Source of the DNA: DASZHJ01 sp035581425
Lineage (GTDB): Bacteria; Pseudomonadota; Alphaproteobacteria; ATCC43930; CGMCC-115725
DNA length: 64,000 bases
Assembly (NCBI GenBank): GCA_035581425.1
Contig: DATJVP010000002.1
Span: 1-64,000, forward strand
Direction: 5' to 3'
Every line of letters begins with the position of its first letter. Position 1 is the first letter of the stretch. Of the stretch, positions 63,038 through 64,000 are shown piece after piece. The notes below the pieces were generated by a model. The model saw only the letters and a program-made list of their open reading frames with translations. It ran no database searches and was not told where the DNA came from. The position numbers and the translations under genes were made by a program.

Positions 63038-64000
63038 TGAGCAGCGTGATAGCCGCCACCGCGTCGGTGCAACGCTCGGCCCAGAGGCGCTGGTTGCCGG
63101 TGGCGGTGATTTGGCTGGCGCTCGTGACGGTTCCGGTCTGGTTTCCGCTGCTCGGCGGCTACAACGCGCTCGCCGGCAGTGTGCTGGTGTTCGGGCTCGC
63201 GGCGATGGGGCTCAACTTGCTGCTGGGATTCACGGGCGTCCTGAGCTTCGGGCATGCCGCCTATTTCGGTCTCGGCGCCTATGGCGCGGGGCTGATGCTC
63301 AAATACGTCGCCGCCAGTACGCCGCTCGCCATGCTCGCCGGCACATTGTTCGGCGGGTTGGCGGGGACGCTCTTCGGCCTGGTCATCGTGCGGCGGCGCG
63401 GCGTTTATTTCGCGATGTGCACGATCGCCTTCGGACAGATCTTCTACTACATCGCCTACAAGTGGAACGACTTCACCGGCGGGTTCGATGGGCTGCGCGG
63501 GTTCCACCGCGAGCCCATCGGGATCGGAGCATTGACCCTCGACATCACGGACGAGCAGCCGTTCCTCTTCCTCTCCGAGGGGTTCCGTTTCTACTATTTC
63601 ACCCTGGCGATGTTCACCATCGCCGTCGTGCTCATGGGCCTGCTCGTGCGCTCGCCCTTCGGCCGCACCTTGCGCGCGATCCGCGAGAACGAGCGTCGGG
63701 CGCGCTTTCTCGGGATCCCGGTCGAGCGGCATATCTGGCTGTCCTTCTCGGTCTCCTGCTTCTTCACCGCGCTCGCCGGCACGCTTTACGCGCTCCTCAA
63801 CAACTTCGCCGATCCGCTGGCGCTGCACTATACGCAGTCCGGCTACTTCGTGATCATGGCGGTGTTGGGCGGCATGCGCTCGTTCTGGGGGCCTTTGCTG
63901 GGCGCGGCGGTGTTCTGGGTGCTGAAGGATTTCCTATCCTCCGCCTTGCCGGAGGAATGGATGGCCTTCCTGGGAGTGATTTTCGTGCTGGCGGTGCTCT
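63037..64000 (+). CDS. livM: LivM-type ABC permease (3' end outside window)
   Basis: The 321 residues present cover most of the permease: GLAAMGLNLLLGFTGVLSFGHAAYFGLGAYGAG near the start, RRRGVYFAMCTIAFGQIFYYI and the LRAIRENERRARFLGIPVERH coupling loop. GTG 63037 overlaps the livH stop by one base (TAGTG). The coding frame is open at 64000. livG and livF ATPase genes should follow. Confidence 0.93.
   Translation, partial: MSSVIAATASVQRSAQRRWLPVAVIWLALVTVPVWFPLLGGYNALAGSVLVFGLAAMGLNLLLGFTGVLSFGHAAYFGLGAYGAGLMLKYVAASTPLAMLAGTLFGGLAGTLFGLVIVRRRGVYFAMCTIAFGQIFYYIAYKWNDFTGGFDGLRGFHREPIGIGALTLDITDEQPFLFLSEGFRFYYFTLAMFTIAVVLMGLLVRSPFGRTLRAIRENERRARFLGIPVERHIWLSFSVSCFFTALAGTLYALLNNFADPLALHYTQSGYFVIMAVLGGMRSFWGPLLGAAVFWVLKDFLSSALPEEWMAFLGVIFVLAVL

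Overview
The window is 64 kb of high-GC, gene-dense chromosome. Families and operon habits point to an alphaproteobacterium: a cpa-order Tad locus with an alphaproteobacterial-style CpaD, a phasin, a TPP-riboswitch-controlled thiC, a Lhr/MPE/Exo/Lig DNA-repair set, and many ATGA, GTGA or TTGA stop/start overlaps. The order or genus cannot be fixed from the sequence. No phage, insertion sequence or CRISPR array is visible; almost everything looks like core or long-resident chromosome.

Left part (1-17.4 kb): a TpsB-type two-partner-secretion transporter cut by the window edge, one tRNA-Thr(TGT), two small envelope proteins whose 5' ends overlap head to head, and a marR-emrA-emrB efflux operon with a readable promoter/operator. 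A surface-glycan region follows: a WecA/WbpL-type sugar-phosphate transferase, a leftward operon ydcF - polysaccharide deacetylase - methyltransferase - thermonuclease-like protein, a FlaA1/WbpM-type UDP-sugar dehydratase, and a tightly overlapped operon gmhB-rfbB-rfbA-UDP-sugar dehydrogenase. gmhA lies just to the right.

Middle (17-32.5 kb): ligase and exonuclease diverge from Lhr helicase, with a phasin gene before the metallophosphoesterase; together these are the four Lhr-cluster repair proteins. Next come small NTF2-like and VOC proteins, an enoyl-CoA hydratase-like enzyme divergent from an acyl-CoA-ligase/photolyase pair, a short Tat-exported CPICGC protein, a creatininase-family hydrolase, an AMP-ligase-like protein with degenerate ATP motifs, and a Zur-like regulator.

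32.5-44.7 kb: a lone TadG-like protein, thiC with promoter, TPP riboswitch and a translationally coupled Nudix gene, a GST/dioxygenase pair, an amidase-exporter-lipoprotein operon, polytopic membrane proteins, an acyltransferase and an exported Ser/Lys/Gly repeat protein with its own terminator.

44.7-58 kb: the Tad/Flp pilus locus. Flp1 sits alone between its own promoter and a strong terminator; near-identical Flp2 precedes cpaA-B-C-D-E-F-tadB-tadC. A GT-A-like protein follows, and on the opposite strand lies a TadD-type TPR lipoprotein fused to a SPOR domain. The right end has a DUF1345 protein, an APH-fold kinase, an aspartate dehydrogenase-like enzyme and the start of a HAAT-type (Liv/amide) ABC importer operon that runs off the window.

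No wholly new system is claimed. The parts most worth a second look are the isolated duplicate pilin, the TadD-SPOR fusion, the Ser/Lys repeat protein, the thiC-Nudix coupling, the degenerate AMP-ligase neighbourhood and the GmhB that lacks its zinc ligands.
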